Positions 33,946-46,057 of a stretch of DNA of 64,000 nucleotides are shown here, piece after piece. The notes below the pieces were generated by a model, which searched no databases, had not been told where the DNA came from, and saw only the letters and a list, made by a program, of their open reading frames with translations. Source of the DNA: Hydractinia symbiolongicarpus. Its lineage: Eukaryota; Cnidaria; Hydrozoa; Anthoathecata; Hydractiniidae. The DNA lies in contig NC_079884.1 of NCBI RefSeq assembly GCF_029227915.1, positions 1,488,001 to 1,552,000 on the forward strand, in the 5' to 3' direction. The stretch's first letter is position 1, and every line of letters begins with the position of its first letter. The position numbers and the translations under genes are program-made.

Positions 33946-34704
33946 CCCTATTCGGTCCGGGGGGGGGGGGGGGGGGGGGCGGATTCCGCCCCCCCCCCTG
34001 ACGGTTTTTTTTTAATAACTCCTGATTGATTTGTTATATGGCTATGATACTTACTGAGTTTCAACATTTATCTATTAGACACCTGCTTGCTTATTTTTTA
34101 GGTCCCATACCTTTCAGAGGCTTTGATATTGGCCATTACTCGAAACTACCCCTAAAAATCTCTATGAAATCCTTATAAGGGGGAAAATATAATAACTCCT
34201 GTTAGGATTATCCTTAGAACTTGAAACCTGCAACACAACTTTGTTTCATCAAGAAGAATCATTTGGAATAATTTGAAGACGTGACTAATCCGATTTTCCG
34301 ATTTTGTCGGATTTTCCCCAAAAATCGGAAAAAAAACGGATTTTCGGGCAATTTTTGGCAATTTTTTATCCGATTTATGTAAAAACCGGAAGATATGTTA
34401 AATAACTTTTATTTAGCTTTCAGAAACTTTAAACAGAATGTAAAAATTCGCTCTAGAACAAAAGTAATTATATTTCAAGCAGATAGTGGCATTTTTAACA
34501 ATTTTCAAGCTTTTGATGACGTCACAGAAAATGTGCTGACGCAAGCAAAAGTTTATTGGCGCCATTTTGTTTATTTTATGACGTAATATAAGTGTGCCAA
34601 GTTTGATCCAATTTGAACAACCCTATGAAAAGTTATTGAGGGGGGGCGGAATCCGCCCCCCCCCCCAGTCATAGTATGTTCGAAAAACCCCGGACCGAAT
34701 AGGG
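33946..34704. mobile_element. MITE with 17-bp TIRs and G/C homopolymer ends
   Basis: Left end CCCTATTCGGTCCGGGG and right end CCCCGGACCGAATAGGG are perfect inverses, and TTAG flanks both (33942-33945 and 34705-34708). Directly inside each TIR is a palindrome of the type GGGGGCGGATTCCGCCCCC. The left one has grown to 21 G (33959-33979) and 10 C. The interior is non-coding with repeated GGAAAATCCGA/TCGGATTTTCC strings. TTA/TTAG duplication could suit Harbinger-like or other superfamilies. Confidence 0.85.
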
Positions 34705-34904
34705 TTAGGGGATCAAAAAATAAAGTTAATAAAGTTAATAAATATAAACTAAAGAATATAAGGTTTATATTCAGTGCAGTGATTTTTGTTTTATGTTATT
34801 TCAAAATCGAAAAAAAGCCGATATCTCTGGTTACACCCCCGTCCAATTTTTAAGCACAGCACATCGAACAAAAATTTCTCGTTCAAAATTGATCTAAAAG
34901 ACAT

Positions 34905-35115
34905 CTTGTGCTATACCTCTTTTAGACGTCTATTAAACGTCTTTTTAAATACCTTTTAAATTCCGTCTTTTATAAGGCCAAGAAACGACGTCTTTAAGAC
35001 GTCGTAACTAAACGCGATATGACTAGACGTCTAAAAAAAGTTTGAAAGACGGCTAACAGCAACGTGTCTTTCAAAAACGTAAAATAGACTTCATTTAAAC
35101 GTCTTATGGAAGTCT
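34905..35115. repeat. Palindrome-rich patch (AGACGTCT)
   Basis: About 200 bp contain many copies of the self-complementary AGACGTCT or half-sites (TAGACGTCTA, AACGTCTT, GACGTCTTTAAGACGTC). The 17-mer palindrome lies near 34990-35010. It may be part of a MITE; no clear ends were found. Confidence 0.6.
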
Positions 35116-36592
35116 TGTGTCGGCTGGGCAAATAGCTGATTTTGGTATGTGTGTACTTTTTTGACATGGACAAAGCAAGTATATAGTTTTCGTAGATTTA
35201 GCTTTCCACTGAAACGGTCGTTGCACACCTTAGACTTCTTTTGATATTTAAAGTTTTTATTATTCTTGTAATAATACTCATGTCATTTTTAGACGTTTTA
35301 TTTTAGATAGTATGTTGGATCAATTTGCGCCTACATTCGTTTATTCCCAGTTTAAGGTAATAAAGGAAACCAGTATGAATCGCCGTAATAATTAAGGAAG
35401 CCTTGTTATTTCAATTCAGCAGGAAGGAGCTAGTGGTCTTAATACGATAGGTAAGGCAACCCCTTTTTCGTAGCAGAACTGCAAATTGAATATTCTGAGA
35501 AATAACAAAAACAACAGATGTGTCAAATTTGTTTACAACTGTGAACTACAATCAAAAAAATTTGCTGAAATCTCAAGCGTGCACAATAAATGCGACTACA
35601 AAAGAAGAAAAATGATGTGTATTGTTACTAAGAAATGATGGGGAAGTTTAAAACATTGTCTCGTTAAACATATGATAGAAATATTGCGACATTCATTCTA
35701 TGATGGGTAATTTAAATAAACATCAATGCACTGATTAAAGTCTTCCAAGACACATTACAATGACCAAATTATACCAATCAAGTTTAATACGCTTTTTCAA
35801 AGAATTTTTCTTCTACATAAGGCATGAGTATGCATTATTTTTTAGGCATTAACCAAAATTGAATCACAATTGTTGAGCGTAAGAATTTTTATGAGGTGTT
35901 AGATAAGCAATCACATGAAATTGTCAAATTCTTCCATCAAAAATAGGTATTTTAATTGCACCTAAAAACTAAAAAAATATAATTAACGTACTGCACTAAA
36001 AACGCATCTAGATCCCCCCATCCCCCATCCCAATGCTGACCCTAAAAGCTTTTAACTTGATTTCAATATTACTAAAAACTGCCTTTTTTGTCTACTGTAG
36101 AAGTTTTATTTTGATTTTGACCCATAGTTGCATTTAAAAACACAGGCTTCAGCCTATTATTGCCCTGTCTAACTAAAGAAGTCACCCAGAATTTTTATTT
36201 TGCAGAATATATTTTCTATCAAAAGTTAAAAGTTTCAAAATTAATTTTAAGTAAACTTGAACGAACTGTAAAAGTATCACATGTTTACTAAACTGTTTCG
36301 CGCAGAATATTTCCCTTTGCATATGTCAATAAACTTTTGACCTTCACCCGGGTTTGCGATATGCAGTCAGGGATGTAGCTACTTTATTACATTTAACAAT
36401 AGAAACACTCAGCTAACTACTGAAAATGTCGTTGCATCCAACTGTCTATGTGATTACTTCAACATTTTAGCTAGATAGCTTACAACGTTGTTGTTGTTGT
36501 TCTTTTGACCCTCTACATCACGCAATTTCTGCACTTTGTGATATTTCCCTACAGACTTGCTTTTGCAAAAGTTAATCGTTTCTATAGTACAA
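35116..36592. other. Non-coding sequence
   Basis: No coding frame, RNA gene or repeat with recognisable ends was seen. Confidence 0.4.
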
Positions 36593-36845
36593 TTACTTAC
36601 TCAGAATAGCCTCCTCATTTCTTATTGGTAGTGCTATACATAAGCGTCCCGAGAAGAGGATGCTTTTATTCAAACTAAGCATGCCATACAAGCACAGTAA
36701 CTCCACAGCTAGGCAACAGCAAAAGAAGGCAGTCCTATTATTTATGCTGAACGCTAAGCAGAGCTGAACGATTTACTTTCACATAGCATGACTTGATCGG
36801 GGATTGAACTCACGACTCTATATAGCCGTCGACTCCATATGAGTT
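36593..36845 (-). mobile_element. tRNA-derived SINE (family B, minus strand)
   Basis: On the minus strand there is a B-box-like GAGTTCAATCCCC, then CTGCTTAGCGTTCAGCATAA, a middle block and GTACCAATA-like GCACTACCAATAAGAAATGA and GAGGCTATTCTGAGTAAG. These match the SINE at 48062-48355 in order. The head is too diverged to find a good A box. Confidence 0.65.
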
Positions 36846-37930
36846 CTTGTATATCTGATAACAATTAAATTTCATTTCGCATTTCACCAAATACGGCTTC
36901 ACAAAAAAATAGGGTATTTTGAATAAAACGGGTAGCCACAGTTCGACTCTCCGGATATATTAAAAGATAATAGGAAAGTACTTACGATATTGTTATTGGA
37001 TGATATGTGGTACTACATCAAAAAAAAACTATTTTTTTACGTTACCAAGCGAATCATGTTTTAATACCGGAAGTTAATTGTGATCAAGAAAGCTATCGGA
37101 CATTAATTTCTTTCATCCAAACTTTCTTTCCAACTCGCAAGCGTATCTATCTATCTATCTATCTATCAGCAACTATCCGATATAAACCATATTGTTTTAA
37201 TACAAAATTGTGTGATATATTTCTTATAGTTTCAATCTCCTCCCTCCCTCCCCTCACTCCCTCCCTCCCTTCTTCCCTTTCGAAATTTGGATTGATATTA
37301 AGCGTACACATTTTGACTTGTGAAGCACGCCAAACGAAATCGATATTGATATCAGATGGCGTTTCTGGTAAGATGTGGTGGTAGAGATATTTACTAAGAA
37401 CTGTTGAACTTCTAGAAATATTGGAATTTTTATTTGCATGATTTTTTTTATGATGATCCTTCATGTTGCTGAGGTGGTATTACACATTACACCTAAATTA
37501 TACCAATAAGTGATCTTAAACGGAAGTTAAAGGAAGTAAGAGTCCGGGCAAATCCAAAGATTGTAAAATCCTATATACACGTCCTTCTATAAACCGCACA
37601 TGGTTACACAAGCCATTTAAAACAATTAAAAATCTTGTTCTCCTCCTTTGATACTCACTTCCCTGTTGCTTTTTTCTACAATAATAGCCTCTTGTGCTAA
37701 AAGAAAATTCCATATCTTTATGGAAGATAAAAAATATGTACTTCTAAGAGTTGAATAATATAGAAAACTTAGGATTCAATATTTTCTGTGGTATTACTCG
37801 TTTCCTCTAAAAAAGGAGTGTAGCGAGCAGTTTGGAAAAGCAAATGGCTGTGTACTTCCTGCGCTGTCATCTATTTCGCAATGTTTTAATCAATAGTAAT
37901 CATCTAACAATAGAATGAAATAAAATTTTC
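36846..37930. other. Upstream region of the peptide gene
   Basis: No gene is seen. It contains an (ATCT)n microsatellite at 37143-37168 and a pyrimidine tract of CCCTCCCT type at about 37238-37271. The 100 bp before the TATA box include ACTTCCTGCG, an ETS-type core, but a role is speculative. Confidence 0.4.
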
Positions 37931-37932
37931 CC

Positions 37933-37940
37933 TATAAAAG
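37933..37940 (+). promoter_or_regulatory. TATA box of the cationic peptide gene
   Basis: TATAAAAG lies 93 bp before the start codon, which puts a transcription start near 37965 and gives a 5' leader of about 60 nt. Strong TATA boxes and short leaders are common in inducible secreted-peptide genes. Confidence 0.6.
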
Positions 37941-38025
37941 GGCCGACTTTTCTGCAGAAGATAGAGAGGCAACAACAAGAAGATAGACAGCAATAAAGAA
38001 ACAGCGAAAAAAGGTTGTCTTCAAT

Positions 38026-38776
38026 ATGAAGTTGGTTGTTTTGCTTGTAACTTGTTTGGTTTTGTGCAGTAAGTTGATTTATAGTTTAAAATGTCCACAA
38101 GTAAGTTCCTATGGAACGAAAATCAAAAATATAATTTTTTTTATTTTTTGACTCTTTAATAAGCAGATGAAAACAATTCTTTAGGTGCATATGAACAAGA
38201 AGAAGAAGATGACTTTAATATCGACTTTTCGGATCCAGAATCGGTATCCAATGCACTCCAAGACGATCGATTCCAAGCAGAATTGACGGAAGACGAAAAA
38301 AGAATATTTAATGAAATGAGTAAAGGTTAGAATTCAATGTTTTAACTCTTTTTACTCTCAGACCTAAGTTATAAAAGTTGCGAAGATTAAAAAAGAAATC
38401 TCAAGCCCCGATAACATAACGTTTCCACTTCTGATAATTTCTTTGCTGCTGCTGCACTCTTATGCAAAAAACCTTTTTCATAGATGAGCTAGCTGAGTTA
38501 TTAACCCACGATGAAGACGAGGATGATTTTGACATGTTGTCTGAAGATAAAGAAATGAAAGACCCTGGGTGGGGACGCCGACGTCGACGACGATCGTCCC
38601 GCCGACGCCGACGATGGTTAAGAAAAGCTGCGAAGAAAGTAGGGAAATTTATTAAAAAGCATGGCAAGGTTATCAAAGGCGCTGTCAAAAAATTGCGAAA
38701 AAAGATTCATACATGCTGCAAGACACATAAATGTTTCGGTAAATGGTACTGCCTTGCTGGACACCGAAGAGGATAA
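38026..38776 (+). CDS. Secreted cationic prepro-peptide, candidate antimicrobial (3 exons)
   Basis: Exons 38026-38068, 38185-38325 and 38484-38776 have GT/AG borders (GTAAGT and GTTAGA donors; TTCTTTAG and TTTTTCATAG acceptors) and join in frame to 158 residues. Residues 1-16 are a signal peptide (MKLVVLLVTCLVLC). Residues 17-87 form a strongly acidic pro-region. Residues ~88-158 are strongly basic: two Arg runs (93-98 and 101-105), a Trp-led amphipathic helix rich in Lys/Val/Ile (106-136) and a tail with four Cys (139, 140, 145, 151). Acidic-pro plus cationic-mature is the layout of medusozoan antimicrobial precursors such as arminins, but Arg runs plus a Cys tail match no family I know. Function is inferred, not shown. 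Confidence 0.8.
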
Positions 38777-38883
38777 CTCCAATAAATCGCTTAATCACTG
38801 CTCCTGGATCACTGAAAGGTCAAAAATGAACGCATTTTTAAAAATATCTGTATCTGTAGCTTAGTATTACGTACTGGATGGGA

Positions 38884-38889
38884 AATAAA
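38884..38889 (+). terminator. Polyadenylation signal of the peptide gene
   Basis: AATAAA 108 bp after the stop codon. A second AATAAA at 38781-38786, only five bases after the stop, is a less likely alternative. Confidence 0.5.
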
Positions 38890-39505
38890 TTGTTATTGTG
38901 GATTTGTTACCTCTCAACTTTTCTCCGACATTTCTCGAAATATTGAATGCGCACTTCGTTAGAAGACTTTCATTAATTTGATTTCACCGGAGTTACAGAA
39001 ATAGCTTAATAAAAGCACTTTTATTAGCTCGAACTATTTTCTACGGTCCCTTGGACACTTCTTAATACTCCCTTATAAAAACTACTCGTTAACTCGAACC
39101 CCGGATACATGGAACATTCTTTTTCTCGAACCATTTTTGGTCCCCCTTGAGTTAACTTCTTTGGATAACTTGAACTTTTTAGTGTCTAAGCAGAAAATAA
39201 ATGTTCGAAAAATGAATATTGGTATGTAATGTAGCCAGAAATTTCAAAAAACTTGTTCTTAAATGGCTCTCTTTGCAAAGGAGCCCAAATGTTCCTATTA
39301 ATGGCAATTTGTTGAACATTTTGATCTTACAAATTTTACGTCACCTGGATGGCTGATGAAGTGGAGAAAAAGTTAGAAAATAAATACATTATTGCACGTT
39401 TACAAGTTACAGTTCTCTTTTAAATGATAAGTTTTGTTTTCCAAAATGTCGACCACACACTTTTGTCCTAACAATTGGATAATGCAAGGCACTTGCATGC
39501 CTGCG
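38890..39505. other. Intergenic, transposon-end-like sequence
   Basis: 39020-39190 holds several copies of GTTAACTCGAAC/CTCGAACCATTTTTGGTCCC-type strings, as seen near the ends of Tigger-type elements. No complete TIR pair was found and no gene. Confidence 0.35.
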
Positions 39506-39748
39506 CTATCTGCAAGATTTACTGCTTTTGCAGTAATAGGGATGACGAAAAATCGTTTTAGCAAACTTTCCGTTTTTTCTTAACGGCCAATAGCCAATCA
39601 CTTTCCCATCCTTTTTAACAGCGACAGCATATTTGTCCAAAGAGATGTTAGGTTCAATTTTTTTCACGTTTTTCTTAAAGCACTGATTTCCAAACACTTT
39701 TATAGATTTGTAACCCTTTAACGTAAAAACAATGTCAGTCAAAGCCAC
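39506..39748 (-). pseudogene. HIRAN-like domain fragment
   Basis: An 80-codon frame starts MALTDIVFTLKGYKSIKVFG and includes DKYAVAVKKDGKVIGYWPL, resembling HIRAN-like fragments often associated with transposons in cnidarians (AVAVxKDGxVVGHxP). It ends in a Cys/Ser-rich tail (YYCKSSKSCR). It may be a domesticated fragment, a transposon relic or a small gene; TATA-like sequence upstream is not evident. Confidence 0.4.
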
Positions 39749-40049
39749 AAGTATTTATAGGCTAATTTCACTCTTTGATATCATTCCCCAAAAATTTCAT
39801 ATTGAACCAATTTATTCAATAGTGTGCTTAGAAAAAGCTAAAAACATCAACTCAGTAGACCGGTGGCGTGGTATGAAACGATTGCTAAGTTAAATACAAA
39901 GTCCATCAAAGATAAGTACGCAAGTTACTTCAGAGTACGGTATACCTATATAGTTGGTCAAAATACAAGGATAAAATTTTTGAAGCCGTAAATAAAAAAA
40001 AAATACTGAAAACGCCAGCGATTAAGGAGGGGTTCTGTCGCAAACTTAG

Positions 40050-40334
40050 ATCTAGCTTTTTTAAAATGGCGCCTGATTGTTTTGAGCAAAGATGTAGCTG
40101 TTTCCGAACTAGTTCTTAAAACTAAAGCTATGGAATTTGCTGAGAAAATGTTGATTGGAAATCGTATCAGATGTTTTCAATGAAGAACATTCTGCAGAAG
40201 AAGACACAGATGATGATGTTTCAAATGAGCCAATTCGCCTGCAATCTAATGATGTGGATCAAGCTCAGGAGTTAATCCGGGAGTATTTGTTGTTTAGTGA
40301 AACCGAGCCTGTCTTCACACATACATCAACCTAA
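40050..40334 (+). pseudogene. Tigger/CENP-B-type transposase remnants
   Basis: A short plus-strand stretch reads SKDVAVSELVLKTKAMEFAEKM, as in the linker and second helix-turn-helix of Tigger transposases (SGPILxxKAxxFA). After a gap, an acidic tail (EEDTDDDVSNEP, QAQELIREYLLFSE) ends in TAA at 40334. The catalytic domain is deleted. Confidence 0.45.
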
Positions 40335-40826
40335 TAAGTCGAGTTGTTGATCAAAAAATATTAACAATGTTAAACCGACATACGAAATTTGTTTTAGTAG
40401 AAAATTGAAAACTAGATTGTAACATTTGTAATTTAGCGTCTGGGGAAAAAATCTGTTTTTTCTGGTTTAACTGTATCAGTCTTTTTTTCTTGCATAATCT
40501 TCTTAAGGTTGTGTGTATATACATATATGAAGTCAAAAAACACATGTATTTATTACAACGTTTCAATGATTTCTTCGTCAGGTGTACAGAAAGAGTCACA
40601 TTTCAGAATGAATTTAAAAAGAAAAAGGTTACAGTTGATTACTTTAAATATTTACATGGGCGTAAACAATACAATTATGTATATCATTTTCTTAAAAAAA
40701 CTTTTTTTAGACCGAAGATATGTCAAAATAAATTAATCAATAAATAAACGACTTCAAAAGTACCTCTCTGATGCAATGCGTAACTATGATCTACGCGTTG
40801 TTAGGTAGGTTTTATTTATTCCCTAA
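40335..40826. other. Non-coding sequence
   Basis: AT-rich, ends at the Helitron terminus. No gene is supported. Confidence 0.4.
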
Positions 40827-41090
40827 CTAGTCGATAAGGCCCGTGGAATAAATCACTCAGGCAGAAAAATTTATTGTTTAAGGTGTTTTACTGACGTTAC
40901 GGTTGCACATACAAAAAGTTATTTTCGAAATTTATTTACAAATGACTTTCAATGTGTGGATTTTAAACTGCTGATCAAGAAAATGTATTTGACCATGTGC
41001 TTTTAATGAACTGTTTATAAGATATAAGGGTTTAAAAATTTTGCTGATGTAAGCAATGGCTCGTCAAAGCGCAAATTTTTTTTTATTAAC
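40827..41090 (-). mobile_element. Helitron 3' end fragment
   Basis: Read on the minus strand the sequence ends GTGATTTATTCCACGGGCCT, then TATCGACTAG followed by T: a weak terminal hairpin and the CTAG terminus of a Helitron. The adjoining ~260 bp match the 3' regions of the copies at 52503-53102 and 61769-62477. The 5' end is not found. Confidence 0.65.
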
Positions 41091-41598
41091 AGACTAGTTG
41101 AAGTTGAATTATTTCAACTAAAATGAAATAAGCCACTTAACAAAGCGCTCCACGTAAAGCAAGCCATGAGACTTGCACTTCGACCTAAAAAAAGAAGTTG
41201 TTGAACCACCATAGAAAACTAACAATTTTTTTTTCAATTTTCTCAAAATTTTAGTACAGTACTGCGACATACAACATTATGATAAGTAAAAAATATTGTA
41301 CGTATTATTTCAAATTCCAATTGTTATCATCATTATTTCCTAACCCATCAAAATAATTATTCTTGGCTTTATGACGTCCGTACTAGCATGAGTTGGACAG
41401 AGCATATTTCTTCAAATCTGATCTTGAATGTGTTAGATCTTAACTCGAATTCCTTTCACAAAGTCTGTCCTTATTATGACATGCAAAGACTTTTTTATCC
41501 AACCTCCTCTAATTTATCAAAGTGCTCCAAATTACATTATCGTAAATCGTTTAATAATTGCCTTAAGTCGTATTAGTAATTTATTAGACAATATTCAG
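41091..41598. other. Non-coding sequence
   Basis: No gene is supported between the Helitron fragment and the dispersed repeat. Confidence 0.4.
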
Positions 41599-41866
41599 TA
41601 TTATTACCCGGGTAAAAGGGCGGCATTGATATTTTCAAAAAAATCGAGCAATGTGATTGGTTAGAACTTACGTCATAGCGGGCAATATTCCACGATATTG
41701 CCCGCTACCATAGCAACCTTGTTTAAAGTTTAAATATAATAGTAATAGATGTAAGAAATGTAAATAAAACGCAAAAAATCTCTTAAAGAATTTCATGCTG
41801 TAGCTAGCTACCTGTAATGTTTGACACGATATTCGATTTAAAAAAATATATTTTTAGTTCGTATGT
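41599..41866. repeat. Dispersed repeat copy 2 with TAGCGGGCA hairpin
   Basis: Second copy of the 32285-32596 sequence. Here the inverted repeat TAGCGGGCAATA / TATTGCCCGCTA is a perfect 12-bp stem around TTCCACGA. Confidence 0.75.
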
Positions 41867-43381
41867 TTATGGTGGCCAAGAACTGCCATGCAAAAAAAAG
41901 AATCTAAAATTAAAAAAAATAAATCAATTCAAAGCAATATTAAATTAAATCAATTGAGATCAAATGAAATAAAATCAACTTTGTTTAAGAACAAATGAAA
42001 TGAAACGAAATGAAATCAACTTTGCTTCTTCAAATCAAAGTGAATTAAAGATATTTTTTTAAATCTAAAGGTAATTGCTTAAAACAACAAATATTGTATT
42101 GTTTTTATTAAAAACAATACAATATTTTTTCCGTGGGAATGATGAATATGGAATTTCAAAGTCACATTATTACAGTTATCTTAAGATGGCACTTGTTATC
42201 TTAAGATAATTATATTTATGTGACTTAGGAATGCCATAGATAAAATGTGATGTTTTGGCTTATGGAAAATTGAAATTGTGTATCTAAAATTAAGACAAAA
42301 ACATGGCATTAAAGTACCCCGTGATAGAGTTTATGACCTAATGTACGACGAGGCCTGAAGTAGAAAAGAAAAGAAAAAAATCAAACTTTATGTCAAGAGG
42401 ACCTACATTAAGAACTTAAATTTTCGGCGAAAAATGTATCCGCGGAAAAATTTTCTGACAAGATTTATAAAGTCAAAAAATGTTTGGGTAACTTTTTTAA
42501 ACGAATTTTACCGAAATTTCAAACGTAATGATACAGGGAATGACACAAAAAGAAGGCTAGAAGCATTTATGGTTAAACAAGATCTAAAAAAGGATCTTCA
42601 GGATCCAACTTTACAGATAGAGCCTCAGCCAATTGGAAAAATAACGAAAATAATAAGTTAAAAAACTACAGTTTTCATTGATTTTCTGATTTCCCTTTTA
42701 TATAATTTTTTATACACTGGTCCTTTAAAAAAATTTAGAAAAAACAAAATTTTCTGGCAAAACTTTCGGCAGACACAAATTTCGGACGGAAAAATTTTTG
42801 GACAAAATAAAATCCGAAAGTTTTCAGCCCGAAAATTTTCGTTCCTATTGTAATTGGGTTTTTTCAATGGATGGTCATGACAAGCATGTGGGTTATCAGA
42901 ACAGTAAATTTCCACTAGCAATTAATGGCTGTATAGGTAAAAATATTATTTTTAAGAGTATAGACCTCAAATTCAAATTTGAGATAGTTGGTAGGTGGTG
43001 TCTTGAGTAGCTATATTCTAAGAGAATTCCAAATTTTTCAAGATTAAACAAGGGCACAGCGACATCTATTATCAGTATAACGCAGTGTTTCTAAACACAA
43101 ACCCATATGGATCAAGACAGATTATGCTACAGACTTTTTTATATATATAGGGAACCTTTACTTAAAATCAAGGAAGAAACTTTACACAAAATATATATAT
43201 TTCAGTAATCGAAGAACAAAAAGTAACAGTTTATATTATCAATGCATAAACAATAACAATAAAAATCTTGACATATAAATACACACTTGAAATGTAAAGT
43301 GGCGGCGAGAGAGATGAACGATTGAAATATGCTCCCTTTAATTACGTCGTGACTGAATTTAAAGCAGATATTGAGGGCTAG
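41867..43381. other. Non-coding, possible degenerate TIR element at 42415-42845
   Basis: 42418-42480 and 42770-42845 contain TTTTCGGCGAAAA and GAAAATTTTCG strings in inverted arrangement, suggesting a decayed DNA element with a short coding remnant (42540-42661). 41910-42060 is AAATCAA-type low complexity. No gene. Confidence 0.35.
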
Positions 43382-43780
<399 letters not shown>

Positions 43781-44989
43781 AAACATAATTCGGCTCTCTC
43801 TTTTAACAACAATTGCTGTTAGTATTTCACCATTCTTTAGATAGCTAACTTTTAGTGTTTAGTGTTAAACTTTGTTTACATTTTTTTCGGCAGGAAAATG
43901 GTTTTTTAAGCAATCAGATCTTTTAAAAAGAATTATTAGCCAATTGAATTGCTTTATTTTGCCTGCTAAAAAAACAAAAACAAAAAATTTATCAAGACAG
44001 CAAGTCATGGTGTTGCCTTCTGACGTTCAACGATAGGCTATCCTATTTTCGTGGAATAAGACGCAGTGAAAAAACTTGTATTCAAAAATGCTGAGATTTA
44101 ACCATATTCTAACAACTTTATGATTATAAGCTTTTGCAAGTTTCAAGTACTGAGGGTCTTATTATTTTGGAAATTTTGAAGCATTCTCGCAAAAGTTATA
44201 TATTTTATGTAAGAACCAAAAATTGTGGCTGAAAAATAATTTGTTTGAAAATAAAATTACTAGAAAATGTTCAGCAAATTAAGAAGCATATATTATATTT
44301 TTTTCAAAAAGCCAGATTTAAGTCACTTTTAGAATGACTGTGCAACAATTGTATTAATCTTAATGAAATAAAATTGAAGAGAACAAAACTTTAATAAAAA
44401 GGTAAAAAAAATGACGAAATTAGAAAATCTGAGCAAACACTAAATACTAAAGTAAATAAAAAGACAATATACGGATAATGTTTATTTTGACTTTGACCCT
44501 AGTTTAGAATGATCCCAAACGTAAATTTGGAAATCAGTTTTTAAAAACACAAAGAATGTGCCTTGGCTTTCAGTTCGTGATTTGCATTTTAAGGCAATTT
44601 GAATTATATCTCTGTCTGACTAATTACTGCACATTTACATTTCTCCCTGTAAACAACTGCAAATTAAGTATTAACAGATAAATAAATATTATAAAGGCAG
44701 TAATTAATTATTTGAACATAATTTTTTATACTCATCTTAGCAGGAGAAAAAAATTCACTATAATTCAGGCAATTAATGATGGAATTCTAAGGTACAGGAA
44801 AAACAGATGACGATTCTAAATTTGCAATGCAAGAATTATTCAACTTGTAACCTTGGACAAAACTGTTAGTACATTCAGTAAAAACTCATGATAAAGACAT
44901 TGAATTAATTTAAAAATTCATGTCCCCATGCATCTTAATAACCAATTTAAAATGTGAGGAGAAAATCACAGTGAGTAAGTATTACCGCA
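43781..44989. other. Non-coding sequence
   Basis: No gene is supported. The plus strand of this stretch could be intron or 3' flank of the Helitron exon that follows on the minus strand. Confidence 0.4.
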
Positions 44990-45688
44990 ATTGTCGAGGC
45001 ATCTGAAAGTTGACAGCTTCTTGCAAAGTATTTTTCCATTCGGTATTTTCTTGTAGGAGTCCACACAATAAACAGGCGCCACGAAATGTTTCAGCAACAT
45101 TGCCATTGACAGTTCGCAAGTGTTCAAAAGAAGTTGCACCTGGTGTATGCAATAGCAACATACGTAAATAAAAAAGCTTACCTGCGCGAGGACGTACACT
45201 ATATATTCTAGACATAATTTTACCATGACTTCGTTGTCTTGGTTTCCAAACTTTTTTATTGAAAACAAAGTGAAGAGAAATATCTAGATACATATATTGG
45301 CGAGCATCATGATGCTCTGCATTTAACATAAGCCAAGCTGTTAATTTTGTGACCTGATCTCCAGCTCTGTCCGGAGCATCTTCAGCCTGTTCTTGGTAAA
45401 AATAAACAATATGGATATTTGGCAAGTGCACTGGCAATCTATGGACAACATGAGATTGTTGGTGCATGTTAAATTCAAAATGACGCCATATTGCTTCTGG
45501 TGCACTGACGTACCGAGCATCCAAAAATGTCTGCACCTCATCATGATCAATATGTTGGTTGATCTCAATGTTGGTACAATCATGATCTTTATAAATATAT
45601 TTATAGAGGTATTTAACCAATTCAACAGACATGCAAGCCTCCAAGTTAATATGTGCATTCTGCTTAATAGAAATTCTGTTTCACAAAA
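44990..45688 (-). pseudogene. Helitron Rep/helicase exon
   Basis: The minus strand encodes HINLEACMSVELVKYLYKYI, carrying the Rep tyrosine motif (KYLYKYIYK), then FLDARYVSAPEAIWRHFEF and HRLPVHLPN, and the linker (KLTAWLMLN, SHGKIMSRIYSV, GKLFYLRMLLLHTPGATSFE) toward the helicase. It is bounded by AG/AATTTC near 45688 and a CG/GTAATA donor near 44990, so it reads as one exon. The Rep His motif part and the PIF1 helicase are not on this strand nearby. Confidence 0.75.
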
Positions 45689-45750
45689 TTTCCTTCTTTA
45701 AATTATTTACAACACAAACTCTTTAACGTCGCAGAAATCCAATATAAAAC

Positions 45751-45868
45751 CTGTTGTGCAAATTTCAACATATCACCACTCTATCGTGTAAAATTCAACA
45801 TAGCACCACTCTATCGTGCAAATTTCAACAGACTACAGCTCTATCGTGCAAATTTTAACATAGCACAG
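45751..45868. repeat. 30-bp tandem repeat, four units
   Basis: Unit CTATCGTGCAAATTTCAACA plus TAGCACCACT occurs four times with a few substitutions (45751, 45781, 45811, 45841). It lies between the two opposing Helitron Rep fragments. Confidence 0.85.
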
Positions 45869-46057
45869 ATGTTGCTGAAATGTGAGTTCTACGTAAGACT
45901 ATAGCACATGTGTATGTTATAGAATTTTAAAAGAGGGGTTTGCCCTATTGTCATTTGTTAATTCATTTAGATCTCAATGACAAACTTAAGGATGCAGATG
46001 ACACACAGACAGTGTTATTTTAGCAGTAATTCCTAATCAACAGGAACAACCTGAGCT

